From: Megalobrama amblycephala
Taxonomy: Eukaryota; Chordata; Actinopteri; Cypriniformes; Xenocyprididae
NCBI RefSeq assembly: GCF_018812025.1
Contig: NC_063052.1
Coordinates: forward strand, 22,818,226-22,882,225
Direction of reading: 5' to 3'
DNA: 64,000 nt
A program made the position numbers and the translations under genes. Each line of letters starts with the position of its first letter. Position 1 is the first letter of the stretch. Shown in pieces: positions 46,066 through 61,676 of the stretch. The notes under the pieces were generated by a model, which saw only the letters and a program-made list of their open reading frames with translations, was not told where the DNA came from and made no database searches.

Positions 46066-46791
46066 TGGGTGACATTTCAAATCAAGTCTTTTTGTACCTG
46101 CCTCAGCAAATTATTTGCAGAAATTTTAAGCAAAGAAGTTTAGGTTTACTTGTTTATTTACTCATTTATTTAATAATTTATTTAATTTTGTTAAAACGAG
46201 AAAAACGGCACAAAATGTGAATCATGTGTCCATCATTTTGCAAGCAATTGTTGATAAAGAAAAATCTATTTTTTTTTCTGCATCGCTATATTTAAAATAT
46301 TTCCATTTTAAACCATGAAGGTGAGCCAGTGGATATCATAAGCAACGTGCAAACTTTGCATGAGAGTTATGCTGGTGAGAAAGTCTCAAACGGCAGCCAA
46401 TTATTCACTACAGAAACTTAAAGTAAAAACTGACCAAGCTTTTGGCATCTGTCGCTGCATTAACAGCGCATATTCTCTTAGAGATGATGAGAGATGAATC
46501 TTAATTTATTTTCTTAATATTTCTCTTTCATTTATTTAGTCAAAAAATAAGCATTTTCGTGAATCGAGAAGTATTTTGTATTAAACAAGTTGTTTTTGAA
46601 ATGAGGAGTAAGCTATCAAATTAATATTTTATTATTCTCACAGCGCATCGGTCAGTTATGCAGTGATTCGCTATGAAATTATTGCAGGGCAAATTATTTG
46701 TAATATTAATTTAATAATAAAAGTAGCCTAAATAATAATGTTGTTGTTGTTGTTGTTGTTGTTATTAATAATAACAATAACAATAATAATA

Positions 46792-46830
<39 letters not shown>

Positions 46831-49800
46831 TAATATACCCTGCGTGCCTGAAGGGCTAAATGGTGTCCACCAGGCACTGCATCAATGCTATTTACTCTCT
46901 TTATCCAAACCACATGAATGGGCCGTTCAGTGTTCAGTAGCCTACTGCTGCAATGTCTGAGAGTCTCTCGTGTCTCATTGTGTTTCTCATATGTTTTTAG
47001 TCAGCGCAAGCAAGAAAAATTTCTTTCACACGATGCGGTGTTCATCACAACAGTCAAGAATAACTTAAAGAGGTTGCCAACACTTACTAGACTGTGAACT
47101 AGATTTGACTCTCCCTGAACAGTGGGTTTTTCTTGCTTGTGCTCTTAACGGGCTATTCATGTGGTTTTGGATGTCACTCAGGTGGCTCTGTGGAGGCCTG
47201 ACTAAAGCACAAAGTAGCTATACTTCAGCCATCCACTTTCCACAGCGGTCCATGCACTTTTCTTGTAATGCAGTTTTCGTCATTAGGAGGGTCCTTGGAC
47301 GTCTACACATCTGTCCGCATGCAGCCCAATTTTAGTGACCAAGCAGATGGTGTACAGCAGTGCATGTGTGACTCAGACTTGAGCACTTTCATTTTATGAA
47401 TGAAAGTAAATTGAAGTATACCGGGGCCTACTGCTCTAAATTGTAGCGGACCTGACGGCTCATGCGAGTAATCCACACTCGTAATTTCTCTCTCTCTTGT
47501 TAATTCCTTCGAATTCATAAAAATAAGTGAATTCTTACCTCGCTACTAAAATAGCAAACGGAAATTACTGATATTGTCCGATATATCTGTTCAGTCAGAT
47601 TTTGCGCTGCAAACATCCATGACAGCTTTTAACTTGTATATGCTGGCAAATAACCATGGCTACACATCATGAATTATAAAATAATTTTAGTACAGCCATT
47701 CAAATCCCGAGGGTCAAGGCTAATGTAAATACAGATATCGGATACCAGTTGTGAATGTAGACAGGCGGGAAAAAATCGGATATGGTCAAAAGATCAGATC
47801 TGTGCACTAAGGCTTTCAGTGTAAACGTAGCTTAAGATGGCATAGTGAACTGATTTGCCTTGAAAGGGACCGCTAAGGTAGTGATCCTAAATCTGGCTTG
47901 TTTCTATCTTTGTACCACCATAATTTATCACAGAGCTGGGCAGTTTTTCAGATTTTTTTTTCAATGAATTCAAATGTAATGTTTTGCCTCGATTTTTATT
48001 ATTTTTAAATCGAGAAATCTTGATTTTGAATAAAAATATTAGCAAACATTACATTTAGACATGTTGTCAATACTGCATTGATGACCATTAAAGCTGGGGA
48101 CATACCTAACGATTGTAAGTAGGATTATGAATGTAATTTGATACTTACGACTGATCGTGCCCAAACGCGCCGAGTCTGTGCCAGTTGCATTTAGTCTGTG
48201 TACACAGTCAGCATTTAAAATCATATAGTGTTTTCAGATCAGTCTTAGAATATCAGCTAGTCGTTAAGTGACCCCAGCTTAAGAGAAGAAAATTATCCCA
48301 CCACATGATGGTGCACCTAATTAACCGCTCTTGTGTGACGTTCTATGAACGTAGAACACATTGCTAGTCTTAGCGGCTGTTCACTGAGAAATGCGTTTAA
48401 AAAAAAAACGAGATGTGGGCAGTGGAATGGGGAAAAAAAAAGTTAATAAACGAGAGCTGAACTTTTTTAAACTTGACCACCACGTTTTTTAGAATAGCGT
48501 TTCATGGATGAGAAAAGAAGCAAGACTCAAGTGTCTGCCAAACAGCCAAACATGTCTGCCAAACATAAAAGCAATAGGAAAAAGTGCAATGGAATGCAAA
48601 AACATGTTTGCTTGATGGTGACAGGCTGAAAGGTTCTGTTCTGTTTTTACAAAGCATTTGCTGTTAATAATAGCCTATTACTAGTGTTATTTATTGCTAT
48701 CACTTTTTGGCTAAGAAATATTTAGCATTTTTCTTATTTTATATTTTTTCTGAGTATATAGGATATGTTTAAGTACAACATTTGCCTTCATATTTCATTC
48801 ATATTTTCTGCAAAGTTATTTAACAAATAAGCCATTTGTTTTACATTTACAGCATGTTGACTTCAGGTGTGGTGCACTTGGAATATAACATTTTTAATCA
48901 GATGGTTAATAAAGAGAATGTTGAATCATATTGTAGTTACGTTAAGTTGACTAGTTAAACATAAACAAAAAAATCGAAATCAATATCATGAATTGGTCAA
49001 TTGTTATGAAAAAATAGAGATTTTTTTTTTTTTTTTTTTGCCTTATCACCCAGCCCTAATTTATCATCATACTTTTTCTTCTGTTGAAAAGCTGTGGAAA
49101 CACAATAGTTAATTCACTTGGAGCAAAGGGTAATACAAAAATGATTTTTGCTATTGTCAAGGTTTTGAAGACTTTGTTTTTTTTTTTCCTTATTGCACAC
49201 AGCCAACATACTGTCGAACCAAAAATTATTCAGACATTTTTTGATATTTTTGATATATTTTTACTAGTGGGTGCAGGACACTCTAGTTCATTTATGTAAG
49301 TGAGTATAGCAAAATAAAGTAAACTGTATCATACATAGGGTATCGTTAAAAATAAAGTAACGATACCCTGTGTGTTTATACCCTATGTGTTCATAAAATA
49401 CAGCATTTTAGTACAAAACTCACAATGGCTGATATGGGAAAAATTATATAATTCGACTCAACCTGAATCTAATGAGACCAATTTTATAATTTTTGGGCAA
49501 ATCATTCAGGAGTTACAAGCAAAAATAGCAATTTTTCATATCTCCAGACTAAGTGGCACTGCGCCGAAATGCAGCATATAACTTCAGGTCATGCTTGTGA
49601 TGACATGAACCAAGTTTGTCTGAATATGATAAAGCGTTGAGGAGATACAGCTTTACGTCTGTTTTTGCAAGCGTTACGTAAAATTTGTTTGCGCAGCATG
49701 GTCTGAAGATATGATTAAATTTTCGTGAAAAACAGAGAAAAGGCCTAGGAGGAGTTAGAAAAAGTAGGTTTTTCAGAAAATTCAAAATGGCGGAAAATTT

Positions 49801-52800
49801 TCACGATGGAAATTGACGTCATATGGTGCAATCAAATCATCTTGAACTAAAGGAATCAGAGGAAAAAAAGAATGGTAGCACTTTCTATTTATGAAAACCT
49901 ATTTATGAATCTTTTGTATCATAAAATCAACTGAATAATTTTCCCTTTTACCATTTATAGACCTATTTTAGATCCCTAAACCATACCCAAACCTGAACCA
50001 TTTTATAGAGAATATAAGAGTACAATGTAATGGACAGAAATGTGTAGCAAAAAAAGAAAAGCATAATAGACAAACAATTGTAATCATGATAATTTATTTA
50101 TTGCAAACATTTCAGTGGTACCAAAAGTAGTTCAAATGACACTGTGTTGCAGTCGCAGTCTTCTCTGGGCGTATATAATAGTTTTGTATGAGGTACAGAG
50201 CAGAATTTAAGTTATTATTCCATGAAAATCTTATTTCCAACCACTCGGTGAAGGCGCGCATTTCTCATTCAAACCAAATCATGGCAGGTCGCAATCTGTG
50301 ACAAAGCATACGACAGCCAATGAGCGTTTGATTTCACCGTCATAAAACGTGTCGTAAAGCTTCTTGATGCGGAAATCCAAAGTTAGCGTGGGATTTTTGA
50401 TGTTTACGGCCGCTGTTTAGGACGGAGATAAGGATCGTTGGGAAAAAAAGCCTGAAATTGGATTTGTTCTTGTAATCTTATGAATTCTAAAGACTTGGAT
50501 TACAGCGAACGAAAGAATGTCTTTTGTGAATTAATGTAACGTTTTGGTGTATTTTATGGTTGTACAAACAAAATAAATATTACATGATGATGTTTAAGCG
50601 ATTACAGAAATGTTACTCATGTTAAGGTATTAAAGTGCAGGCTTGTTTAACATGTAATCCTTCAAAACAAGCGCAGCAAAAGTCACGAACAGAGTGAATG
50701 CTATTTCATATTAGAATGAGTAAACTGCATTTAATAAATGCAACTGAAAGTATGTATATACCTTCAATAGAATGAAAACATTATTGCCACAAGTTTAATA
50801 TTTGTAAATAAAAAATGTCTACACATTTGTACATCTGTAAAGTTAATTCGTAAGTAGTGTACTTTTTTTAATGCTGTCAATATGTAAACAATTAGTGAAA
50901 TTAAATGTGTGTTTGGTAGAACACTTTATGTAAAAACATTTCAGATTTATAAGTGATATACTTCAAGTAAGTTTACGTGCAGTATTGTTTTCTCACAGAA
51001 GTGAGTACACCCCTCACATTTTTGTAAATATTTTATTATATCTTTTCATGTGACAACACTGAAGAAATTACACTTTGTCACAATGTAAAGTAGTGAGTGT
51101 ACAGCTTGTATAACAGTGTAAATTTGCTGTCCCCTCAAAATAACTCAACACACAGCCATTAATGTCTAAACCGCTGGCCACAAAAGTGAGTACCCCCCTA
51201 AGTGAAAATGTCCAAATTGGGCCCAATTAGCCATTTTCTCTCCCTGGTGTCATGTGATTCATTAGTGTTACAAGGTCTCAGGTGTGAATGGGGAGCAGGT
51301 GTGTTAAATTTGGTGTTATCGCTCTCACTCTCTTATACTGGTCACTGGAAGTTCAACGTGGCACCTCATGGCTAAGAACTCTCTGAGGATCTGAAAAAAA
51401 GAATTGTTGCTCTACATAAAGATGGCATAGGTTATAAGATTGCCAAGACCCTGAAACTGAGCTGCAGCATGTTGGCCAAGACCATACAGTGGTTCAATAG
51501 GACAGGTTCCACTCAGAACAGGCCTCGCCATGGTCGACCAAAGAAGTTGAGTGCACATGCTCAGCGTCGTATCCAGAGGTTGTGTTTGGGAAATAGACGT
51601 ATGAGTGCTGCCAGCATTGATGCAGAGGTTGAAGGGGTGGGGGATCAGCCTGTCAGTGCTCAAACCATACGCCGGACACTGCATCAAATTGGTCTGCATG
51701 GCTGTCGCCCCAGAAGGAAGCCTCTTAAGATGATGCACAAGAAAGCCCGCAAACAGTTTGCTGAAGACAAGCAGACTAAGGACATGGATTACTGGAACCA
51801 TGTCCTGTTTTCTGATGAGACCAAGATAAACTTATTTGGTTCAGATGGTGTCAAGCGTGTGTGGCGGCAACTAGGTGAGGAGTACAAAGACAAGTGTGTT
51901 TTGCCTACAGTCAAGCATGGTGGTGGGAGTGTCATGGTCTGGGGCTGCATGAGTGCTGCCGGCACTGGGGAGCTACAGTTCGTTGAGGGGAACCATGAAT
52001 GAGCAGAGCATGATCCCCTCCCTTCGGAGACTGGGCCACAGGGCAGTATTCCAACAAGATAAAGACCCCAAACACACCTCCAAGACGACCACTGCCTTGC
52101 TAAAGAAGCTGACTGTAAAGGTGATGGACTGGCCAAGCATGTCTCCGGACCTAAACCCTATTGAGCATCTGTGGGGCATCCTCAAACGGAAGGTGGAGGA
52201 GCGCAAGGTCTCTAACATCCACCAGCTCCGTGATGTCGTCATGGAGGAGTGGAAGAGGACACCAGTGGCAACCTGTGAAGCTCTGGTGAACTCCATGCCC
52301 AAGAGGGTTAAGGCAGTGCTGCAAAGTAATGGTGGCCACACAAAATATTGACACTTTGGGCCCAATTTGGACATTTTCACTTAGGGGTGTACTCACTTTT
52401 GTGGCCAGCGGTTTAGATATTAATGGCTGTGTGTTGAGTTATTTTGAGGGGACAGCAAATTTACACTGCTATACAAGCTGTACACTCACTACTTTACATT
52501 GTAGCAAAGTGTAATTTCTTCAGTGTTGTCACATGAAAAGATATAATAAAATATGTACAGAAATGTGAGGGGATTACTCACTTCTGTGAGATACTATAAC
52601 ATTATTTAATAAGTATCACAATAAAAAAAGTTCAAAGCATTCATGATATCTTATGGATGTTTAATCCTAGTACTTACAAAAGCATATAGCTAGCGAAATC
52701 AAAAATGTTAAAATGACTTGGTTAATTCATGAGCATCAAAAGAGACAATCAAGCGTGAATACAATGGATTTAATACATGAATATAGGAATACATACAACT

Positions 52801-55800
52801 AACTCGAAGCGAAGAATAGATATATACAGAATGAAAGACGAGACGTCCGGGAGATACGTACGTGAGACAGTGTTAATTTCGTTAACGAAAACTATGACAA
52901 AAAATGTTCGTTGACAACCTTTTTTTCCATGACTAAGACGAGACGATGAGAGATGACACCAATTTCATTTAACGATAACGTGACTAAAACTACACATGCA
53001 ATATCGTTGACGAAAAAAGACGAGACTGAAATGTGGCTAAAAAAAAAACCCTTAACCAAAATCACTCTTTTGAAATCACTTTTTGTTTTTGTCGAATAAA
53101 AGAGACAAAACATTAGACTGTCTTTATGAGCGGTCACGCTTACGGTTGCCAGATTTCCAGAATTTAAACCCCCAATCAGAGCTTTTCTATTAAAAGAACA
53201 CGTTTTACTTAATCTTTGCTATCTGGCAACCACTCTCTACACTGAAGCACGGATGATCTGAAAACACAGGCAAGTAAGCGATCTTCATTTGAGATTTTCT
53301 ACTTAAATTAAAGTGTCTATATTGCGCTTCTTGTTTACTGACTGATGCAGAAACTTGGGAAAATGAGATCCAGGGAGTAGATAAAGTTGATGAAAAATTA
53401 TTTATTCATTGCAATTAAATTTAGCCTCACACGCAAACTTTAATCGATAATGAAAATACTTAATAAAACCAAAAGGTAAAATAACCATCATAAAGGAATA
53501 GTCAATAGTTAATAATAAATTTAGAGTATTGTAAAATCCAGAGTATTGTATCTAATAGATGAAAATCAAAAAAAGAATTAAAATATTATACATTTGCAGA
53601 TAAGAGAGAAGAAACAGAAGCCCAGGAGAGTAAAGGAGAGAAAAAAGCTGAATTATCAATGACCCGGTCAGCTTTATACCATGAGCATATAGGGAAATTT
53701 ACATCCCACACAAATTGATGTTTTTGTTCTAAAAGAAAAGGTTAAATGGTTTTACCCATTAGTCATAGACTGGTCCAGTGTCAAAAATAGATATGAGTTG
53801 TTTTGACCCCCTTTGGGAAGTTTGCAAATCTTACCCTTTTAAATGTCATCAGGAATAATAACAGACATATTTTGATCAGATTCAAATAAGCAATAATTCT
53901 GAAAAACATCACTTCTGCAGTACTTGGCAGGCGTCCAATGTCTAACCACAAACGTGTCAGCGTGATCTGTCACACTGGAACATTTGAAGAACAATTGAAC
54001 ATAACAAGCATACTCTTAAATATAAAATAAGAATAACCATAAAGGTACAATAACAAGTAAATACTTGAAAATATGATAAGAATTAATATATATATAAAGT
54101 AGAAGTACATGAATATATGAAACCAAAAGTAAAACTGATAAATAATAAGCCATAAATGATTAACATAAATATGAATAAAAATGCATGAATATGAATATTG
54201 ACCATTTCGGATCCACCATTGACTGAATCTGGGACCAAAGTGCAGGCTGATCCAGCAGTGGCTCTCAAACTGATATACGCGAAAAGTGCCGTCCATTTTA
54301 TTCTACTCCACCTTAAAATAACATGAAAACTGAACATGTATTTCTAACAGGTAAAATGTATATACATGACATTCAATCAAATTACCTCATCTTTCGCGGT
54401 CAAAATTGACTGCACCCACACAAGTCAGCATCACGCTACATTAGTGCTGTTCTCGACAATATAACGTTACCTTTGTGAAAGTGGGGTTTAGCACTTACTA
54501 GCATGAAGAACAAGACACAGACTGCATGTAGATTTAAGATTAAAACTCTCTTCAATACAAAAACATACCCTTCTGTGAGTCACTGTTTTTAATGTTGATC
54601 ATATTATACCAGCAAGAATATTGCCCAAATATATAATTTCCCGAATATTGATTTTATACAGTTCAACAAACAAAAGGGTAATATGTACATTTTAAACGGT
54701 ATTGTCAGTATTTTTGCTCTATTTGCAACGAAAGCCACAGCAGAACTGCAGCACACAAGCTGTGTTTCGTGAACGAATCTGTGACTTTGAACGAATCGTC
54801 AATGATTCACTGAACCATTCATAAATACAGCCGCTTGCTTTGTTACTGACCCTGCATCCCAGTGTGCATACTATCCATGCTATCCGCCCTAAATAGTATT
54901 GAATATTACTAGTGTCATAAACTATTTAGTATGGATAGTATGCACATTGAGACACAGGCTAAAAGAATGAATGAATGACTCAATGATTCACTCATAAAAA
55001 CAGTGACTTACCGCCACCTACTGGAGGTTAATGTAATATTTAAAAGTATTACTTTGTTTTTATCATCATTGTATTTATTGCATATATAAAAATATATATA
55101 TATTTATATATATATATATATTTAAGGCATTATTTATTTTACAAAGGTAATTATTAAGGTAAAAAAAATGCACTGGAAAAATCGATTTAAGAAGGCAAAT
55201 ATTGTCCCTTAATGGAAATGTATAACTGCAGTCTAAGTGGAAAAGAGAGGGTGCACATAAGGATGTTAAATCCCTCAGGGGGTAACACTCTAGAAAGTTT
55301 GAGAACCACTGAAAGAGGATATGTACATTTGCACTGCTACTGCTAATGTGAGTGCAATGTCATTACAGTCTCTTACCTTGATTCAAATTTAGATGAATTG
55401 GTCTAAAGAGAAAAATTATGACTATTTTGTCTAAAGACTACATATAAATAGCTATCAAAATTAATGTTGGTAACTGTAGTTTGACTGAAAGTAATGACTA
55501 AGACTTGACAAAAATGTGATGACTTTTTGTCGACTAAAATGAGACTAAAATTGAAAGACTAAAATGACTAAAATGTGACTAAGACTAAGGAGCATTTTCG
55601 TCTTAAGATAAAGACTAAGACTAAATCAAAAATGGCTGCCAAAATTAACACTGACGTGAGATGGAGAGAGACAATCAAGAGACAATAGACCAGGCATGTT
55701 GTTGTCTTTTAAGAACAAACAAGACAAAACGCCTCCTTGGATGAACCAGCCAATGGCAAGTGTGATATTTTGAGCAGGGAGAACATTTTCTTTGTCTTAT

Positions 55801-58800
55801 TTTATGACCTAATTTGCCTGATTTATGATGGTGTCCGATTTGGGTAGTTTTTACTAGGGGGTACTTGTGAACTTACAAGGGTAAATAAATAACTGGTTGT
55901 TTCAATAAGTACTGTACAGTGTACTGTACTATGTCTATAAAGGGTAATATTTTATGTATTTGAGGTCTGTGCTGTGGGAACGGTGACGAGAGAGAGGGCA
56001 AAAAGTTTTGCAGTTTAGCTCAGTATTGCTGTCTAATCAGCCAATATTGTCTTCAATAACCCGCATAGTACTTTATCTTTTATAACATGAGATTTTGACC
56101 AAATGTTGATTTTCGTAAAAAATGTTGCAACAATATGATTATTTTTATGTAAAAATTTACAGTTTTGGACATATAAGGTAATAACAAATAAATGTAAAAA
56201 ATCCCTTATCACAACTACAATCCAAGAAAAAAAAATAAGTGCGGAGCATGCCCACGGCCCACGGCCCACGCAGTGTTCTCACCTTTTCTTCCCCTTACCT
56301 GTTTGCATCTCTGGTCTGCAACTTCACATCTTTGCAGCATCCCAATGGCCCTGTTGAGGTCAGAATCCTGCAATCTAACTAAATGTGGCATTTTAAATGC
56401 TTTCTGGCCTCAAGTGAAGCTTTCAGAGTTTAAATGATGACCATTTCCCAATTACGGACACCTGTGACAGATCAATTGGTACCTAATGACAAACAATCAT
56501 GTCTGGAGACCATCAAAAGCCACGAAGGATGACATTTCATTAATGACAACATTGACTAATAACAGACTTACATGTTATTCATGAATTGTGAAAGAAACAC
56601 ATTATAGTTTTAGAACAACTTTGATTAAATGTTTTTATCCACTTCAAATGTTGACTAGTGAGTGTAGAGTAGCGACTGATGAGGCACACCCAGAGCTTAC
56701 AGACACACGTCCAGCATTATTGACTGCATCACATTATTTACATTTGGTAAAGGCTAGTTCCACTTGTTTATAAAAAGGCTTACATAATACACATTCTTTC
56801 CTGTCAAACACACAGAGTGTTCAATTGTAGGCAGTCCAAAGCACTCATAGGACATAACACGCAGTGAAAATAAATCTGTTATATTCTTAGCCTCTAACTC
56901 AATCACTTGTCGCCTGGGTCGAAATTTGTTGTGTAAGCCAGTGATTTATATTGTAGAAGAATGCAGATACCTGCGAATACACTGCAAGTAAGTGTAGTTA
57001 CTACCAACTTCATTTGACAATGAATAAAATTAAGCTTTTTTTTTTTTGTTTGTATTACATTTACATTTATTCATTTGGCAGACGCTTTTATCCAAAGTGA
57101 CTTACAAGTGAGGAATACAACAAGCCAGTCATCATGATAAGGCAAATAGACACAAGAAGTGCTCACAATACAAGTTTCGGACATTGCTCAGAGTATCATA
57201 AGTTACAATAGAGAGGGATTAAAGGGATAGTTCACCCAAAAATGAAAATTTGATGTTTATCTGCTTACCCCCAGGGCATCCAAGATGTAGGTGACTTTGT
57301 TTCTTCAGTAGAACACAAATGATGATTTTTAACCGCTGCGGTCTGTCAGTCGTATAATGCATGTCAATGGGAATTCCATCTATAAGAGTCAAAAAAAACA
57401 TGCACTGACAAATCCAAATTAAACCCTGCGACTTGTGACGACACATTGATGTCCTAACACGAAACGATCGGTTTGTGTGAGAAACCGAACAGTATTTATA
57501 TAATTTTTTACCTCTAATACACCACTATGTCCAACTGCCTTGAGCATCCGGTTGGTGAGGTCTGAATGCACTCTGGTGCCGGAAGTGATCGTTCACACTC
57601 ATTGACATATACACGCGAGAGATCACTTCCGGCATCAGAGCGCGTTTTCAGACCTCACCAACCGGATGCTCAAGGCAGTTGGACATAGTGGTGTATTAGA
57701 GGTAAAAAATTATATAAATATCGAAAGATGGTTTCGTGTCTTAGGACATCAATGTGTCGTCACGAGCTGCAGGGTTTAATTTGGATTTGTCTGTGCATGT
57801 TTTTTTTTTACTCTTATAGATGAAATTCCCATTGACATGCATTATATGACTGACAGACCGCAACGGTTGGAGTTAAAAATCATAATTTGTGTTCTACTGA
57901 AGAAACAAAGTCACCTACATCTCGGATGCCCTGGGGGTAAGCAGATAAACATCAAATTTTCATTTTTGGGTAAACTACCCCTTTAAAGGAAGTGAAAGGA
58001 TCACAGATTTGAAAGAAATTTTTCCTAGCAGAAAATAATAAACGAAGTAACTGACCCAGAACAGATATTAAGCAAAACACTTATGCACTCTTGCCATCAC
58101 CACTCCCAGCTTGCTACTCCTGGCCTACTCTTTTATCCAACACTGCTCATGTAGTTTGTGCAATGGACTGGCTGAGGTTAGCTGTATTTCTGATTGCCCC
58201 CCTGTGATCTACGTTTTACATATAATTTCTAATGAAATATGCTCATAACGTTTGTAGTAGACATGAATGAATTAATGTGTTTTTCATGTGATCCTGGTGA
58301 ATTATTGGTAACAGGATTATTAGAAGAGTAATTATTATTTACTATTAATAGTACTTACTTTTCACCAGTAGAGGCATAGAGAGGGGTATTGATGAGGAAT
58401 AACTGAGATCTGTTTGGAGTTTCTACTTTGCACGGAGCCTAGAAAGTCGCCTGTAGGAGAAAAAACAAAAATTAAACTCAAATCTGTGGCCACAGTTTTA
58501 CAATTTGTCCTCTTAGTTTATAAACCGTGCTCACAGATTCTTCTTTTTTTTTTTTTTTTTCTTGGTTTAACAAATCATGCCCATGGATTAGTAAACTGTA
58601 CCTAGTCTGTCCAGTCAAACCGTGACCACACTTTTTCAATCCGTTCCCATGGGTTTACAAACTGTACTGACGGATTTGTGGCACCTCCCTCATTTTAGAA
58701 ATCTGTGCCAACTGATTCGAATGTATTCTAATTGCCAGAACTCAGTTCTTCATGTTGTGTTGGAAATGCTCCCAGATTTAGTAACCAAAATACTGGTGCT

Positions 58801-61641
58801 TCCTCGTTTTAGCACCACATCTTATTCTGCAGCTGCAATGATTGGCTTGCCTTGACAGTCAGACCGACTCATTTTGGCCAGCTTATGGCCCTTTTATAGA
58901 GTACACATTCTTTCACCATATGTTGTATATGTTGTTGTTGTTGTTGTTGTTGTTTTGTCTATGTAAACATGTCACTGTGAGGCATTTTTCTGTTTTTCTG
59001 TCACCTGTCTGACTTTGTTGGGTGGGCATAAATGTGCCAGGGCTTCAATTCATCTTCTGTGCCACATTCAAAACTCGTTTTGCTACCTGACCTAATAAGG
59101 AAATCTCAGTAAAATGTTTTAATAATCATGAAAGATTATAAATGTAAAAATTCTGTGGTCAAAACTAGTATATGATTGGACTTCAGTTACAGGCTCTTAG
59201 CTCCACATTGACCATTGATTCTTTTGGATTAATGAATTAATACTTACGGAGTAATGCTTACTGGTTTTAGCCTTGCAACATACCATTAGTTACATATCCT
59301 TATAACACTAATCTTAATGCTAAAGTGTTAAATAATTTCAACCATTATTTCAAAATTATTTTCCATTACAGTAAGTTTACAATTCATATACTGAGGAGAT
59401 ATTAAAAACACTGTTATCACTTGATTCATTTTAGTTTCATGGAGTAACTCACACATTATAATTTAAAAGTATACTGTTTCTTTAAAAAAAGCAAATCTTA
59501 GTGATTACAAACATGTAGTTGGTAGTGTATGTACTGTATGTGTTTGTGTAGTTTTTTCAGTTGGATGTTTACAACAGTGATGGAACACCATTGACAGAAA
59601 GTCAGATCCATGCCCAGCTGTTGCGGATCCGCTCTCAGTCGTGGAAAACCGATAAGGAACCAATGGGAATTTTGACCAGCGAGCATCGTCACACATGGGG
59701 TCAGGCTTACACTCGCTTGCTCAAAGGTATATCTGTCCTGCACACTGAACTACTATTGAAGATTTGTTGTTATCTGACTTTGCATGTTTCAGAAAGCATT
59801 AATTAGAAAAATGTTGAGAACACAACAAAAGGTTGTGGTTTTATACTGTTTAAGAATAGTGTTAAAAATGACAGTGTTCTAATGATCCATTAGCAAGAGT
59901 GATGCACAATAACTATTGTTACTGTATATATGAGGTCAGTCGTTGCCTTCGTTCATATAGCCCATTGTGGCTTACAGGTAGATTCAATTTCACTCTTTAC
60001 AATCTAGTTTTTACTTTTTTTCCCATTTTCAGATAAAATCAATAAAGAATCTGTGAGGCTGATCGAGAAATCGATCTTTACATTGTGTTTGGACTCTCCA
60101 GTTATGAGGATTTCTGATGAGAAGTAAGAATTGTGTATACGTTGATTGTGATTGAAAAGTTACTAGAGCTAAGCAGTGTATTTTCTTTTAAATGATTTTT
60201 AATAATATCGTTTACATCTTTATCGGTGATGGTTTGATGTTATGCTAAGAATGTTCATTGATTGGCAGGTATTCTAGTCGAATGGCAGCACAGATTTTGC
60301 ATGGCGGTGGGACTTATTCAAACAGTGGCAATCGCTGGTTTGACAAGACACTACAGGTGACCTATATGTCAGAGGCCTGTTCATAATGCTCTGTAATTTA
60401 AACTAGGACTGTCAGAGTTGATGTATACAATTGATTATGTTTAGCTTAAGTAACTTGAGCTGCCACTCTAAATCCTCCAATTAATAAAAAAAACAAAAAC
60501 AAATTTAAATAACTTGCTCATCTTGACATGATGCCTGGATAATTCTGTTATGTATTTTTTGTTTTTAATTAATTGGAGGCTTCAGAGCGGCAGCTCAGTT
60601 GTATCCCTTATACACACATACACAAAAGTTGCTATAATAGAGCTTGTGTTCATGAATAAATGATGGAGAATGACCCTTTTTCAGGTAATTTTGGGATGAT
60701 TAACAAAGTTGTGTATGGTGAATTGTGAATTAAATATTTATTTGAAAATCAAAAAGTGAAATACCATAAGGGGCCGTTCACACAGAACGTGTTTTTCTAT
60801 TCCAATACGCTACTTTCCCATTGTTTTTCTATGTAAACACGCGCTTGACGGACATGCATGACCATTACAGTCGCGTCTCGCGTTTTTTGCAGCGCCTCGC
60901 ACAAGCGCCGCGTTTTTAAGATGCCGTGTCAAGTTAAAAGAATTTCAATTTTTACATGCAGCGCCACTCATCAATGTCAGTTCCAAAACATTGGACCAAT
61001 CAGAAGAACTCGGAGGCGGGGCAAGCGTTGCGAGCTTCTGTTTACAGTACCAAGTTGGCATGACAACTGTTTTATTTGACTGCAACATGGCAGAGGCGCT
61101 GCTCATTATTATCTTATTTTCTTTTTTTCCATGTCAAAACTGGTATCTATCAATTCTGCTATTTGGCTATTTCTATTATTTCCGTTATTGTCGTTATTGC
61201 GTCACGTCTCAAAAGCGCACCTCGAGACCCTCACGTTCTAAGCTGCGCTTTTTTTAAAACCATTCCTGAGCGTTTTTAGACGCAAAGACGCGTTCTGTGT
61301 GAATGGCCCCTAATTCATAGAAATGTTGAAGACTAGTGGAGAACTGCATCTTTACACATGTAAGATCCATAAAGTGGATGTTTCTTTCTTTGTTTTTTTT
61401 TATGTTCAGTTTGTTGTGGGTGAGGATGGGTCATGGGGTCTCTTGTACGAACATGCAACAGCCGAGGGTCCGCCTATAGCCACATTGTTGGATCATGTGC
61501 TAGAATACTGGTATTTACAAAAGCTTTACAAATGCATGCCTTTAAGAAAGACAAAAACACAGATAAAAACTTTTCTATCATTTATTATCTCTGTATTGCA
61601 TTATTAGTACTGATAAAGGTGACATCTCGCCAGCCAATTAT

Positions 61642-61676
<35 letters not shown>

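Noticed and set aside
53970..54337. Aromatic-rich minus-strand frame inside the hAT
   Set aside because: Low-complexity AT-rich DNA; no hAT transposase motif.
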